45,978 bases of DNA from an uncultured Sphingomonadaceae bacterium (GCA_937873035.1 CALMVA010000030.1:1-45978); one strand, 5' to 3'. Shown: positions 26,188 through 32,340, numbered from the stretch's first letter. Notes: generated by a model not told the origin, from the sequence alone. Program-made: numbers and translations.

Positions 26188-26577
26188 ATGACGTTCTTTC
26201 GTTTCTCCGCCCTGTTTGCCGCATCCGTGGGGCTGGCTGCGGCATCATCGGCCATCGCGCGACCTGCGCTCGTTTCGTCCGCGCCCGCGATGGCGGCGAC
26301 GGCTGCCAATGTGAAGAGCGTGACACTCACTTTCTCGGAAGGCCTCGCGCCCGCCCAGTCGGGCCTTGAGATCATCATGACCGGGATGCCCGGCATGGAA
26401 GGCCACCACCCGCCGATGCGGATGGGCGGCGTGAAGGTTTCGGTCAGCCCCGACCGCAAGTCGCTTGTCGCCACCATGACGCGCGCGCTGCCGATGGGCA
26501 GTTATGACGTGATCTGGCACGCCGCTGGAAATGACGGCCAGCGGGTTTCCGGCAAAGTGATCTTTTCCGCGCGCTGA
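26188..26577 (+). CDS. CopC-domain periplasmic copper protein lacking the usual His ligands
   Basis: A 129-residue exported protein with a signal peptide to about residue 24 (FSALFAASVGLAAASSAIA) and a CopC/YobA-type beta domain: VKSVTLTFSEGLAP, then WHAAGNDGQRVSGKVIFSAR. In classical CopC the mature N-terminal His and a later D-x-H bind Cu(II). Here the mature start reads RPALVSS and the later motif is DGQ, so both His are missing while D116 remains. A Met/His-rich loop MTGMPGMEGHHPPMRMGG could bind Cu(I) instead. AAGGAG upstream supports the ATG. The gene shares its promoter region with copAB, which argues for copper control, although no regulator gene is visible nearby. Confidence 0.85.
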   Translation: MTFFRFSALFAASVGLAAASSAIARPALVSSAPAMAATAANVKSVTLTFSEGLAPAQSGLEIIMTGMPGMEGHHPPMRMGGVKVSVSPDRKSLVATMTRALPMGSYDVIWHAAGNDGQRVSGKVIFSAR

Positions 26578-26590
26578 TCGAGGGCAAGGC

Positions 26591-26620
26591 CTTCCTGACC
26601 CCGAAGCGGGCGTCAGGAAG
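26591..26620. terminator. Hairpin shared by convergent genes
   Basis: CTTCCTGAC and GTCAGGAAG form a perfect nine-base stem between the copC-like gene and the convergent membrane-protein gene, overlapping the stop of the latter. There is no T-run, so it is a terminator-like hairpin rather than a proven terminator. Confidence 0.5.
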
Positions 26621-27062
26621 AGCGGCGCAGTGGCTCGGAAGGCTGGGCGAAGTAGCGCGCCCAGACATAGCGCCATGGCACGATGAAATAGGCGATGATG
26701 ATGCCGATGCAATCTTCAAACAAACCCTGAAATTCAATATTCCATGCGCCGTGCAGCCATGCGCGCAGGGCGATCAGCACCAGCCAGATGGTTTTCCAGG
26801 CAATTTCATACAGCATCAGCGGCAGCATTTGCAGTGGATAGCGCACGCCCAGCAGGCTCATCAGGGCAAGTGCTGCCAGCATCGACTTTGCCAGTCCCCA
26901 TTGGAGCGGCTGGCCTGTGGATTCAAACAGCACACGATACCAGACGAAGCCGCCCATGACGAACGCCATCAACAGAAACAGAAGGCGCATCGCGTTGATC
27001 TGCCATTGTGGCACATGAGGGAAATCGGGCGTGGAAGACTTGGGCGCGAGAGACAAGGACAT
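26613..27062 (-). CDS. Hypothetical four-helix membrane protein
   Basis: A 149-residue protein with about four membrane helices: residues 25-42 (MRLLFLLMAFVMGGFVWYRV), a stretch around SMLAALALMSLLG, one around IAWKTIWLVLIALRAWL, and GLFEDCIGIIIAYFIVPWRYVWARY. I recognise no named family. The ATG at 27062 follows AGAGG. Upstream lies a consensus-like -35 (TTGACA) and a perfect 20-base palindrome, so expression is probably repressed by a dedicated regulator that is not encoded in this window. Its 3' end converges on the copC-like gene. Confidence 0.75.
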   Translation of the reverse strand: MSLSLAPKSSTPDFPHVPQWQINAMRLLFLLMAFVMGGFVWYRVLFESTGQPLQWGLAKSMLAALALMSLLGVRYPLQMLPLMLYEIAWKTIWLVLIALRAWLHGAWNIEFQGLFEDCIGIIIAYFIVPWRYVWARYFAQPSEPLRRSS

Positions 27063-27098
27063 AACACGAACCTCTGCCGATCTGGAGCAAGGTCCGTA

Positions 27099-27118
27099 TC
27101 ACTGTATTAATACAGTGA
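27099..27118. promoter_or_regulatory. Perfect 20-bp palindromic operator within a promoter
   Basis: TCACTGTATTAATACAGTGA is its own reverse complement. On the minus strand TTGACA stands five bases before it and TACAGT, a possible -10 about 15 bases after TTGACA, lies inside it. The transcript would run to the membrane-protein gene starting at 27062. The form suggests a dimeric repressor site of the GntR, TetR or BlaI kind; the regulator is unknown. Confidence 0.75.
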
Positions 27119-27177
27119 ATATGTCAAGCCAGGGCCTTTGCGATCCCTCAGCGCTCTGGCGCGGGCGCTCCTAAGCA

Positions 27178-27270
27178 CTACAAACTGCTCACGACGCGAT
27201 TTCCGACAGCTTCGGCCGCTTCCTTCAGAACGCCAATGATCTGCTCTTCCGTGAACCTCGTTCGCTTCAT
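27178..27270 (-). mobile_element. Truncated IS3-family OrfA (transposase N-terminus)
   Basis: Reading leftward from the ATG at 27270 the frame gives MKRTRFTEEQIIGVLKEAAE, then 10 unrelated residues and a stop. The first 18 or so residues match the usual N-terminus of IS3-family OrfA helix-turn-helix proteins. The normal continuation (a Cys-Arg-Lys helix and OrfB) is absent. The element's left end probably lies near 27300, where the following toxin-like frame begins. It is a dead remnant, not a mobile IS. Confidence 0.75.
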
Positions 27271-27285
27271 CTGTCCGTCCTTCCA

Positions 27286-27465
27286 ATGGGCCGGACTCTA
27301 ATCAAGTTTGGAGGAAAATCAGGGGGTCACGTCACCGGAAACCATTCCCTTCGGATCACGGGCAAGCTCATTGGTAAACTCCCTGAGCAAGTAAAGTCAT
27401 TTCTCGGTATGGCCACTACCTCGAAGGGCACGTATTGGAACTTGCTCGACGGAGGTCCGTTATGA
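27286..27465 (+). pseudogene. Toxin-like C-terminal fragment cut by the IS remnant
   Basis: An open frame of 59 codons whose first few codons lie in the IS3 end. From about 27301 it reads IKFGGKSGGHVTGNHSLRI and ends GTYWNLLDGGPL. The Gly-rich, His-containing segment and the position directly before an overlapping small gene resemble the C-terminal tip of an RHS or contact-dependent toxin followed by its immunity gene. I cannot match it to a named toxin family. The overlap with the next ATG (ATGA at 27462-27465) and GGAGG at 27451 support a genuine former coding end. Confidence 0.55.
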
Positions 27466-27728
27466 ATGACAGCGATTTTCAGATCGGCGCGCTTGCATTT
27501 TTAGAAGGGATGCATGGACTAAATATGCGTCGTGAATACAAGCAAGCAAAAGAAGAAAAGGATAATTTTTATATAATAAATTTCAATGATATTAAAATAT
27601 AAATTTACAGAGATCAGTATGACATATTTAAAGATGGAAAATTGATTGAAAAAATAGAATATGAAGATGCTGGGAACTTTGAATATCTTATTCAATCATT
27701 TTTAAAATCAGTGCAATCTCAAATTTAA
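27462..27728 (+). pseudogene. AT-rich immunity-like gene interrupted by an in-frame TAA
   Basis: From the ATG at 27462 (GGAGG seven bases upstream) the frame encodes 46 residues (MNDSDFQIGALAFLEGMHGL to NFNDIKI). It meets TAA at 27600-27602, then continues in the same frame for 41 codons (IYRDQYDIFKDGKLIEKIEY to SVQSQI) to a second TAA. The two halves read as one small acidic protein, as expected for a toxin-immunity protein. The region is strikingly AT-rich compared with its surroundings, a sign of recent transfer. A single nonsense change would explain the present state. Function as immunity is inferred from position only. Confidence 0.6.
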
Positions 27729-27807
27729 TATATTAATAACTATGTTAATAATTATATTGAAATTGAATTAATGCGAAAGCGCGCTAAATTGACGGCCTAG
27801 AATTACG

Positions 27808-28026
27808 GTGAGGATTGGGATGACCGCCAAGCTCGTGCCCGAACGCAGCGGGCTTGCCGCCACGCACACGCGCGACGTCTATTACGGTTACGACCTCAGG
27901 AACCTGCAAACCTATGCGCGGTTCGACAGTCCCTCTGGCGAAGGCGTTGCCAGCGCCTATGACGGGTTCGGGCGGCTCGCCGCCTCCAGCCTCACCATGG
28001 ACGGCGCGACGCGCCTTCTTCCATGA
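27808..28026 (+). pseudogene. RHS/YD-repeat core fragment
   Basis: About 65 codons with the RHS signature: RDVYYGYDLRNLQTYARFDS, then AYDGFGRLAASSLTMDG. These match the core repeats of RHS proteins of sphingomonads as I know them. Full RHS proteins exceed 1,000 residues; here both the upstream sheath and the downstream core are missing, and the frame stops at 28026 where an unrelated minus-strand fragment begins. The normal GC content contrasts with the AT-rich gene just upstream. Confidence 0.8.
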
Positions 28027-28136
28027 AGCCGTTCTGCATGTCGACGATGATATGCGCGGTGCGCTTTGGACCGCACGTCGCTATGGCGCTCTGCAATGCG
28101 ATCAATGACCGCCTCAAGGTCGACAGAGCGCGGCAT
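28022..28136 (-). pseudogene. N-terminal fragment of an isochorismatase-like cysteine hydrolase, frameshifted
   Basis: From the ATG at 28136 (AGAAGGGAA upstream) the frame begins MPRSVDLEAVIDRIAERHSD. The neighbouring frame then gives GPKRTAHIIVDMQNGFMEEG, the N-terminal motif of isochorismatase/N-carbamoylsarcosine-amidase proteins with the catalytic Asp in VDMQ. Joining them needs a frameshift near residue 20, and the gene stops abruptly at the RHS fragment. It is a broken remnant of a gene that normally has about 200 residues. Confidence 0.65.
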
Positions 28137-28160
28137 GGTGAAATTCCCTTCTGAAGGCTC

Positions 28161-28274
28161 TCAGAGGTGTATCAGGCCGCCTCCAGCGCGGTTAATTTGG
28201 CGCAACGTGGCGAACTGCCGGGTCACGCGAAAACGCATTCCCGGACGGGCGCGCAGACGCTCTCGCAGACCCAT
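28161..28274 (-). CDS. Very short ORF or 3' remnant, unidentified
   Basis: A 37-codon frame (MGLRERLRARPGMRFRVTRQ to GGGLIHL) ending 24 bases before the isochorismatase fragment on the same strand. The spacing suggests it was the upstream gene of that operon, of which only the C-terminus survives. No recognisable family; it could also be chance. Confidence 0.25.
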   Translation of the reverse strand: MGLRERLRARPGMRFRVTRQFATLRQINRAGGGLIHL

Positions 28275-28450
28275 CAAGTGTCCGATGCAATGAGGGACCT
28301 GAGACGACTGCTAGAATTCTGCGGGAAGGCCGGGAGAGACCGGTCTCGGTGTGCCAGTTGAGATTTTTGGCCAGCCAAAGTGGCGCAGAATTGCGCGATT
28401 TCGCGGCGGTAATTTGAAAAAAATCATTTTAAAACAAGGATTTAGGTGCG
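28275..28450. other. Spacer with no gene recognised
   Basis: Between the remnants and the tRNA gene I see no supported coding sequence. The last 50 bases before the tRNA are AT-rich with an A-run and a TTTTAAAA stretch on the plus strand. On the minus strand this follows the tRNA 3' end and gives TTTT tracts that may assist termination. No copy of the tRNA 3' end, as an attachment site would need, was noticed. Confidence 0.5.
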
Positions 28451-28526
28451 TGGTGGAGCTGAGGGGAATCGAACCCCTGACCTCATCATTGCGAACGATG
28501 CGCTCTACCAACTGAGCTACAGCCCC
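28451..28526 (-). tRNA. tRNA-Ala (anticodon CGC)
   Basis: A 76-base cloverleaf on the minus strand, with CCA encoded. The acceptor arms GGGGCTG and CAGCTCC pair with one G-T. The D arm is GCTC...GAGC, the anticodon arm CATCG-TTCGCAA-TGATG with anticodon CGC, and the T arm AGGGG-TTCGATT-CCCCT. The anticodon reads GCG alanine codons, which suits a GC-rich genome. It borders the region of broken genes, consistent with a tRNA-associated integration hot spot. Confidence 0.97.
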
Positions 28527-28673
28527 GCACCCAAGAAGCGAGCGCTTAGCGGCACATGGGGCGCGTTGCAATGGGGTTGCGCTTGCGGATTGCCGCTTTT
28601 GCAATAGAACCTTCTCCTGACCCGCGCGCGAGGCGAAGACCTTGGCGCATCCACAGGAAGAGGAGATCGCCGC

Positions 28674-29684
28674 ATGGCGCGTGCATGGTATTTCACATCG
28701 ACGCCGGAAGGCCTGCCCACGCTCGATAATGTCGCGCTGCGCGAGATGCCTGCTCAGGCGCTTGGCCCCAGCCAGATTCGTGTGCGCAACGAATATCTCT
28801 CGGTTGATCCCTATATGCGCGGCCGCATGACGACGATGAAGTCTTATGTGCCGGGCTTTGAATTGAATGAGCCGATGACGGGCGGGGCCGTGGGCGAAGT
28901 CATCGAAAGCACGGCAGAAGGCTATGCCGTGGGCGACAAGGTGATGCACATGAACGGCTGGCGCGACGAGGCAATTGTCGACATCACACCAGGCGGCGGG
29001 CCGACCGATCCGCAAAAGCTTCCACCCCTCAACGTGCCGATCCAGACCTTCCTCCACAATCTGGGGCTGACGGGCGCGACGGCCTATATGGGCCTGATGA
29101 AGACAGCTGCGGCCAAGCCGGGGGACATCGTGTTCGTTTCGGCCGCCGCGGGCGCTGTTGGCTCGGCGGTGGTCCAGATTGCCAAGAAGAAGGGCATGAC
29201 AGTTATCGGCGCGGCAGGCGGTGCCGCCAAATGCCAATGGGTGCGGGAACTGGGGGCCGATGCCTGCATCGACTATAAGGCCGGGCCTGTGCTGGCGCAG
29301 CTGGCGGCCGCCGCACCCGATGGCATTGATGTCTATTTCGACAATGTCGGTGGTGACCATCTTGATGCCGCGATTGCTCTCGCGCGAGATTTTTCGCGCT
29401 TTGCAATCTGCGGGATGATCGAGGGCTATAATGATGACCCGATGGCGGGAGTCGAGATGCACGCGCTGATGCGCATCATCGTGGCGCGCATCAACATTCG
29501 CGGTTTCATCTTCACCGATTATGCCGAGTTCATGGGTGAATTTCTGGCAGATGTGGCACCGATGGTGTTGTCTGGCGAGATGAAGATGCGCGAGACGGTG
29601 CATGAAGGGCTGGACAGCAGCTTCGATGCGTTTCTGGGGCTGTTTGCGGGTGCCAATACCGGCAAGATGCTGGTGCGTATCTGA
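28674..29684 (+). CDS. Zinc-independent NADP-dependent oxidoreductase (MDR family, CurA/PTGR-like)
   Basis: A 336-residue medium-chain reductase of the leukotriene B4 dehydrogenase/CurA branch. The N-terminal RVRNEYLSVDPYMRGRM is characteristic of this branch, and the nucleotide-binding loop is AAAGAVGSAVVQIAKKKG. The cysteine/histidine zinc ligands of alcohol dehydrogenases are absent. Such enzymes reduce the C=C bond of alpha,beta-unsaturated ketones or aldehydes with NADPH. GAGGAG upstream of the ATG gives the start. Its stop overlaps the next start (TGATG), so it is coupled to a TauD-type dioxygenase. Confidence 0.92.
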   Translation: MARAWYFTSTPEGLPTLDNVALREMPAQALGPSQIRVRNEYLSVDPYMRGRMTTMKSYVPGFELNEPMTGGAVGEVIESTAEGYAVGDKVMHMNGWRDEAIVDITPGGGPTDPQKLPPLNVPIQTFLHNLGLTGATAYMGLMKTAAAKPGDIVFVSAAAGAVGSAVVQIAKKKGMTVIGAAGGAAKCQWVRELGADACIDYKAGPVLAQLAAAAPDGIDVYFDNVGGDHLDAAIALARDFSRFAICGMIEGYNDDPMAGVEMHALMRIIVARINIRGFIFTDYAEFMGEFLADVAPMVLSGEMKMRETVHEGLDSSFDAFLGLFAGANTGKMLVRI

Positions 29685-30526
29685 TGGGGCTGCGGGTCAC
29701 GCCATCGGGCCAGGCCTGCGGGGCCGAGGTGTGCGGCGTTGATCTGTCGCAGCCTGTATCGGCAGATCTGGCGGGGGAGATCCGGGCGCACTGGCTTCAG
29801 CATCACGTGCTGTCCTTTCCCGGTCAGCGACTGGACGATGATGATCTGGAGCGGTTCACGCTCGCCATGGGCGGTTTTGGGCATGATCCCTTCATCGCAC
29901 CCGTCGCGGGACGTGACCATGTGATCGCCATTGCCCGGCGCGCCGATGAAACAGCGCCGCTTTTCGCTGAAAACTGGCATAGCGACTGGAGCTTTCAGGC
30001 TGTGCCGCCCGCAGGCACCTGCCTCTATGGCATCACGATTCCGCCCAAGGGCGGCGATACACTCTTCGCCAACCAGCACGCAGCACTCGATGCCATGCCC
30101 GATGCGCTGCGTGATCGTGTGCAAGGGCGCATTGCCATTCACTCTGCGCGTCGGGCCTATGCGCCCGATGGCGCTTATGGAATGGCGGATAGGGGCAAGG
30201 GGCGCTCGATGGACATCCGCCCATCGGCTGACGCGCTGGCGACACAGGCGCATCCGCTAGTTCGTCCGCATCCTGAAACGGGCCGCATGGGCCTGTTCAG
30301 CTGCTTTGGCTACATCATTGGCCTTGAAGGAATGGCCGATGATGAGGCGGTGCCGCTGCTCATCGAGCTATACCAGTGGCAAGGACGCGAGGCCTTTCAA
30401 TATCGCCACAAATGGCAGGCCGGCACCTTGCTGATGTGGGATAACCGCTCGGTGCTGCACTGCGCGACGGGTGGCTATGAGGGCTATGCGCGCCTTCTCC
30501 ACCGGACGACGATCCGGGGCGTTTGA
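29684..30526 (+). CDS. TauD/TfdA family alpha-ketoglutarate-dependent dioxygenase
   Basis: A 280-residue non-heme Fe(II) dioxygenase. The iron ligands are H and D in NWHSDWSF and the distal His, probably in RSVLHCATGG, with the 2-oxoglutarate Arg in LLHRTTIRG. The family hydroxylates sulfonates, aryloxyacetates or related acids while decarboxylating 2-oxoglutarate. The N-terminal GAEVCGVDLSQPV is typical. The substrate cannot be assigned. It is translationally coupled to the upstream oxidoreductase. Confidence 0.92.
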   Translation: MGLRVTPSGQACGAEVCGVDLSQPVSADLAGEIRAHWLQHHVLSFPGQRLDDDDLERFTLAMGGFGHDPFIAPVAGRDHVIAIARRADETAPLFAENWHSDWSFQAVPPAGTCLYGITIPPKGGDTLFANQHAALDAMPDALRDRVQGRIAIHSARRAYAPDGAYGMADRGKGRSMDIRPSADALATQAHPLVRPHPETGRMGLFSCFGYIIGLEGMADDEAVPLLIELYQWQGREAFQYRHKWQAGTLLMWDNRSVLHCATGGYEGYARLLHRTTIRGV

Positions 30527-30584
30527 GCTGCCGCCCGCGCCCGGCCCCTTGCCAAGCGGCGCAGGGGCTTTCACAGTCGCAGTG

Positions 30585-31136
30585 ATGGTGCGTGCGTCTT
30601 TCCCGGTTTCGGTTTTGGCTGTCTTTCTGCTGGCGGGGTGCGTCTCGGCGCCAGAACCTGCGCCCGCGCCGCCGCCGTCGCCGCCGCGCCCCGTCTCCCG
30701 GCCAGTGGCTCCACCGCCTGCGCCGCCTTCGTCGCCCAATTGGGAGGATTGGAAGGCCACGCCCGGAGACTGGGCCTATCGCCGCGATGCGCGCGGATCG
30801 GTCGCGCTGTTCGGCGTGCCGGGCACCAATGCCGTCTTCCTCGCGCGCTGCGATACGGCGCGGGCGCGCATCTATTTGTCGCGTGGCGGCAATTTTGCAG
30901 CGGGTGAAACCGGGCAGATGACGATCAAAGCCTCATCGGCGACGAAGAGCTATGCCGCGATGAACAGCGATGCGACGCCACCTTATGTGGCAGCAGAAGT
31001 CTTGCCCTCTGATCCGCATCTTGATGCCATGGCCTATAGCCGCGGAAAATTTATTGTGAGCATCAAGGGTGCTGCTGATCTGGTGGTGCCGACATGGGCT
31101 GAATTCGCGCGCGTGGTCGAGGATTGCCGGGGCTGA
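30585..31136 (+). CDS. Proline-rich lipoprotein, unidentified
   Basis: A 183-residue protein with a lipoprotein signal (VSVLAVFLLAGC; the Cys at the lipobox would be the lipidated residue). A linker of proline and alanine (PAPAPPPSPPRPVSRPVAPP) follows, then a compact domain with SVALFGVPGTNAVFLARCD and a final VVEDCRG. The linker suggests it reaches away from a membrane. I do not recognise the domain. The ATG at 30585 is chosen for the signal peptide; a GTG one codon earlier is possible. It follows the dioxygenase gene by 58 bases. Confidence 0.75.
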   Translation: MVRASFPVSVLAVFLLAGCVSAPEPAPAPPPSPPRPVSRPVAPPPAPPSSPNWEDWKATPGDWAYRRDARGSVALFGVPGTNAVFLARCDTARARIYLSRGGNFAAGETGQMTIKASSATKSYAAMNSDATPPYVAAEVLPSDPHLDAMAYSRGKFIVSIKGAADLVVPTWAEFARVVEDCRG

Positions 31137-31284
31137 AACAAGGGTGCGGCGCACCGGCCCGAAGCTTTGATTCTGACAGCATCTGCGAACATTACAAGAC
31201 TTGAAAGCGCGCGCGGCCTGACTCATGTTGCGGATGCGAACCGGCCGGTTCGCCAGACGCAACCACGCGAAAGGAGGTGATCCG

Positions 31285-31332
31285 ATGTCTCATGGTCAAG
31301 CTAAGAGGTCGGAAAGGGTGATCCGCAGCTAG
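31285..31332 (+). CDS. 15-residue mini-ORF behind a perfect Shine-Dalgarno
   Basis: ATG at 31285 encodes MSHGQAKRSERVIRS and stops at TAG. The stretch AAAGGAGGTGATCC just before it complements the entire anti-Shine-Dalgarno end of 16S rRNA, far stronger than for any neighbouring gene. The peptide is very basic. It may be a small protein or a leader peptide of the surrounding RNA element; expression is unproven. Confidence 0.4.
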   Translation: MSHGQAKRSERVIRS

Positions 31333-31423
31333 GCGCGTCTCATCGCTGCCTTTGGTCTCTGCAGAAACGGAAGCCGCTGAACTGATACAGCTGGCTCTAC
31401 ACCTCCGATCGCTGACCATGCTG

Positions 31424-31457
31424 AAGGGTCGTGGAACCGCAAGGTTCTGCGGCCCTT
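31424..31457. terminator. Strong 15-bp hairpin between convergent units
   Basis: AAGGGTCGTGGAACC and GGTTCTGCGGCCCTT pair along 15 positions (three or four G-T pairs) around a GCAA tetraloop. It ends one base before the stop codon of the phenylalanine hydroxylase gene. It lacks a clear T-run, so termination or RNA stabilisation are both possible. Confidence 0.55.
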
Positions 31458-31458
31458 C

Positions 31459-32340
31459 TCATATGCGTGTCGGGCCAGCCTTTGCCTGCGCATAGGCTTG
31501 TGTCCCGCGCCAATAGACGCGGTCATCAGGCAGAATTCTGGCAATGGCGAGGTCTGGCAGCGTCTCAAGTTCGGCATAAAGCGGCCCGAAATCGGTTTCG
31601 AGCGTCGTCGCCAGAAGATGGTTCAGGCTTGGGATCACGAAATAGGCCTGCTGGTAATCGTCGATACGATATTGCGTCCGCATCAGGCGCAGCAGATCAA
31701 AGCCCAGCCGATTGGGGCTGGGATCATCGAGCGCGAACACGCTTTCGCCATAGCTGGAGACGATGCCCGCGCCATAGATGCGCAAGCCCCCCGCTTCTTC
31801 GATGAGCCCGAATTCCACGGTATACCAATAGAGCCGCGCCAGCTTGTGGAGCGCGCCGAACCCCAGCGAGCGCAGCCCGCCACGGCCATAGGCGGCCATG
31901 TAATCGGCAAAAACGGGATCCGCGAGCATCGGCACATGGCCAAACACATCGTGAAAGACATCCGGCTCCTGAAGATAGTCGAGCTGCTCTGGCGTGCGGA
32001 TGAAATTGCCGGCCGGAAAGCGCCGGTTGGCCAGATGCTCGAAGAAGACATCATCGGGAATAAGCCCCGGAACCGCCACCACCTGCCAGCCCGTTGCCGC
32101 TATCAGCCGCGCGTTGAGCTCCCGATAATCGGGGATGCCGGGGCGTGAGAGTTTGAGAACGTCCAGCCCGCGCAAAAAGGCGTCTGCCGCGCGACCGGGC
32201 AGCATGGCGGACTGGCGCGCAAAAAGCCGGTCCCACATGGCGTGCGCGTCGGCGGAAAAGCCGTCCCAATTTTGCGCAACGGTCCAATCGGGTGCTGCAC
32301 CCGGCGGCGGGGACTTATGGATATGTGACTCGGCGACCAT
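31459..32340 (-). CDS. phhA: Phenylalanine 4-monooxygenase
   Basis: A bacterial aromatic amino acid hydroxylase of 293 residues, the usual single-domain size. It converts phenylalanine to tyrosine with tetrahydropterin and O2. The iron ligands are H130 and H135 in DVFHDVFGHVPML and E176 in YWYTVEFGLIEE. The pterin/substrate region lies around GLIPDDVFFEHLANRRFPAGNFIR. I favour the ATG at 32340 over 32358. The pterin dehydratase gene (phhB) often found beside it is not present; gyrB lies upstream, 58 bases away on the same strand. Confidence 0.95.
   Translation of the reverse strand: MVAESHIHKSPPPGAAPDWTVAQNWDGFSADAHAMWDRLFARQSAMLPGRAADAFLRGLDVLKLSRPGIPDYRELNARLIAATGWQVVAVPGLIPDDVFFEHLANRRFPAGNFIRTPEQLDYLQEPDVFHDVFGHVPMLADPVFADYMAAYGRGGLRSLGFGALHKLARLYWYTVEFGLIEEAGGLRIYGAGIVSSYGESVFALDDPSPNRLGFDLLRLMRTQYRIDDYQQAYFVIPSLNHLLATTLETDFGPLYAELETLPDLAIARILPDDRVYWRGTQAYAQAKAGPTRI

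Larger units (their letters stand above)
31270..31457 (+). ncRNA. Candidate structured RNA with a leader mini-ORF
   Basis: The 320-base gap between the lipoprotein gene and the convergent phenylalanine hydroxylase gene holds no ordinary gene but shows RNA-like features on the plus strand. There is a full-length Shine-Dalgarno AAAGGAGGTGATCC at 31270-31283 before a 15-codon ORF. GGAGGTG (31273-31279) can pair with CACCTCC (31400-31406), and CATGGTCA (31291-31298) with TGACCATG (31413-31420). These two pairings cross, so they form a pseudoknot or exclude each other. A 15-base-pair hairpin ends the segment. No downstream gene lies on this strand, so a free-standing regulatory or mRNA-like small RNA is suggested. 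Rfam membership is unknown to me. Confidence 0.4.

Noticed and set aside
27808..28026. A functional small RHS protein
   Set aside because: It holds only a few YD-type repeats, lacks an export or sheath part and ends at a junction with another broken gene.
27178..28526. A prophage or integrative element with attachment sites
   Set aside because: No integrase, no phage gene and no duplicated tRNA end could be seen.
28311..29603. A 430-codon frame antisense to the NADP oxidoreductase that runs through the tRNA gene
   Set aside because: It crosses tRNA-Ala and a certain gene, and shows no family resemblance.
31240..31290. AAAGGAGGTGATCC as a fragment of an rRNA gene
   Set aside because: It matches the complement of the 16S tail for 14 bases only; the flanks are not rRNA, and the position before an ATG fits a ribosome site.
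31270..31457. A SAM-II type or other known riboswitch for the element
   Set aside because: A crossing-pair layout is shared, but I do not recognise the conserved core of a known class and there is no downstream gene on the same strand to regulate.
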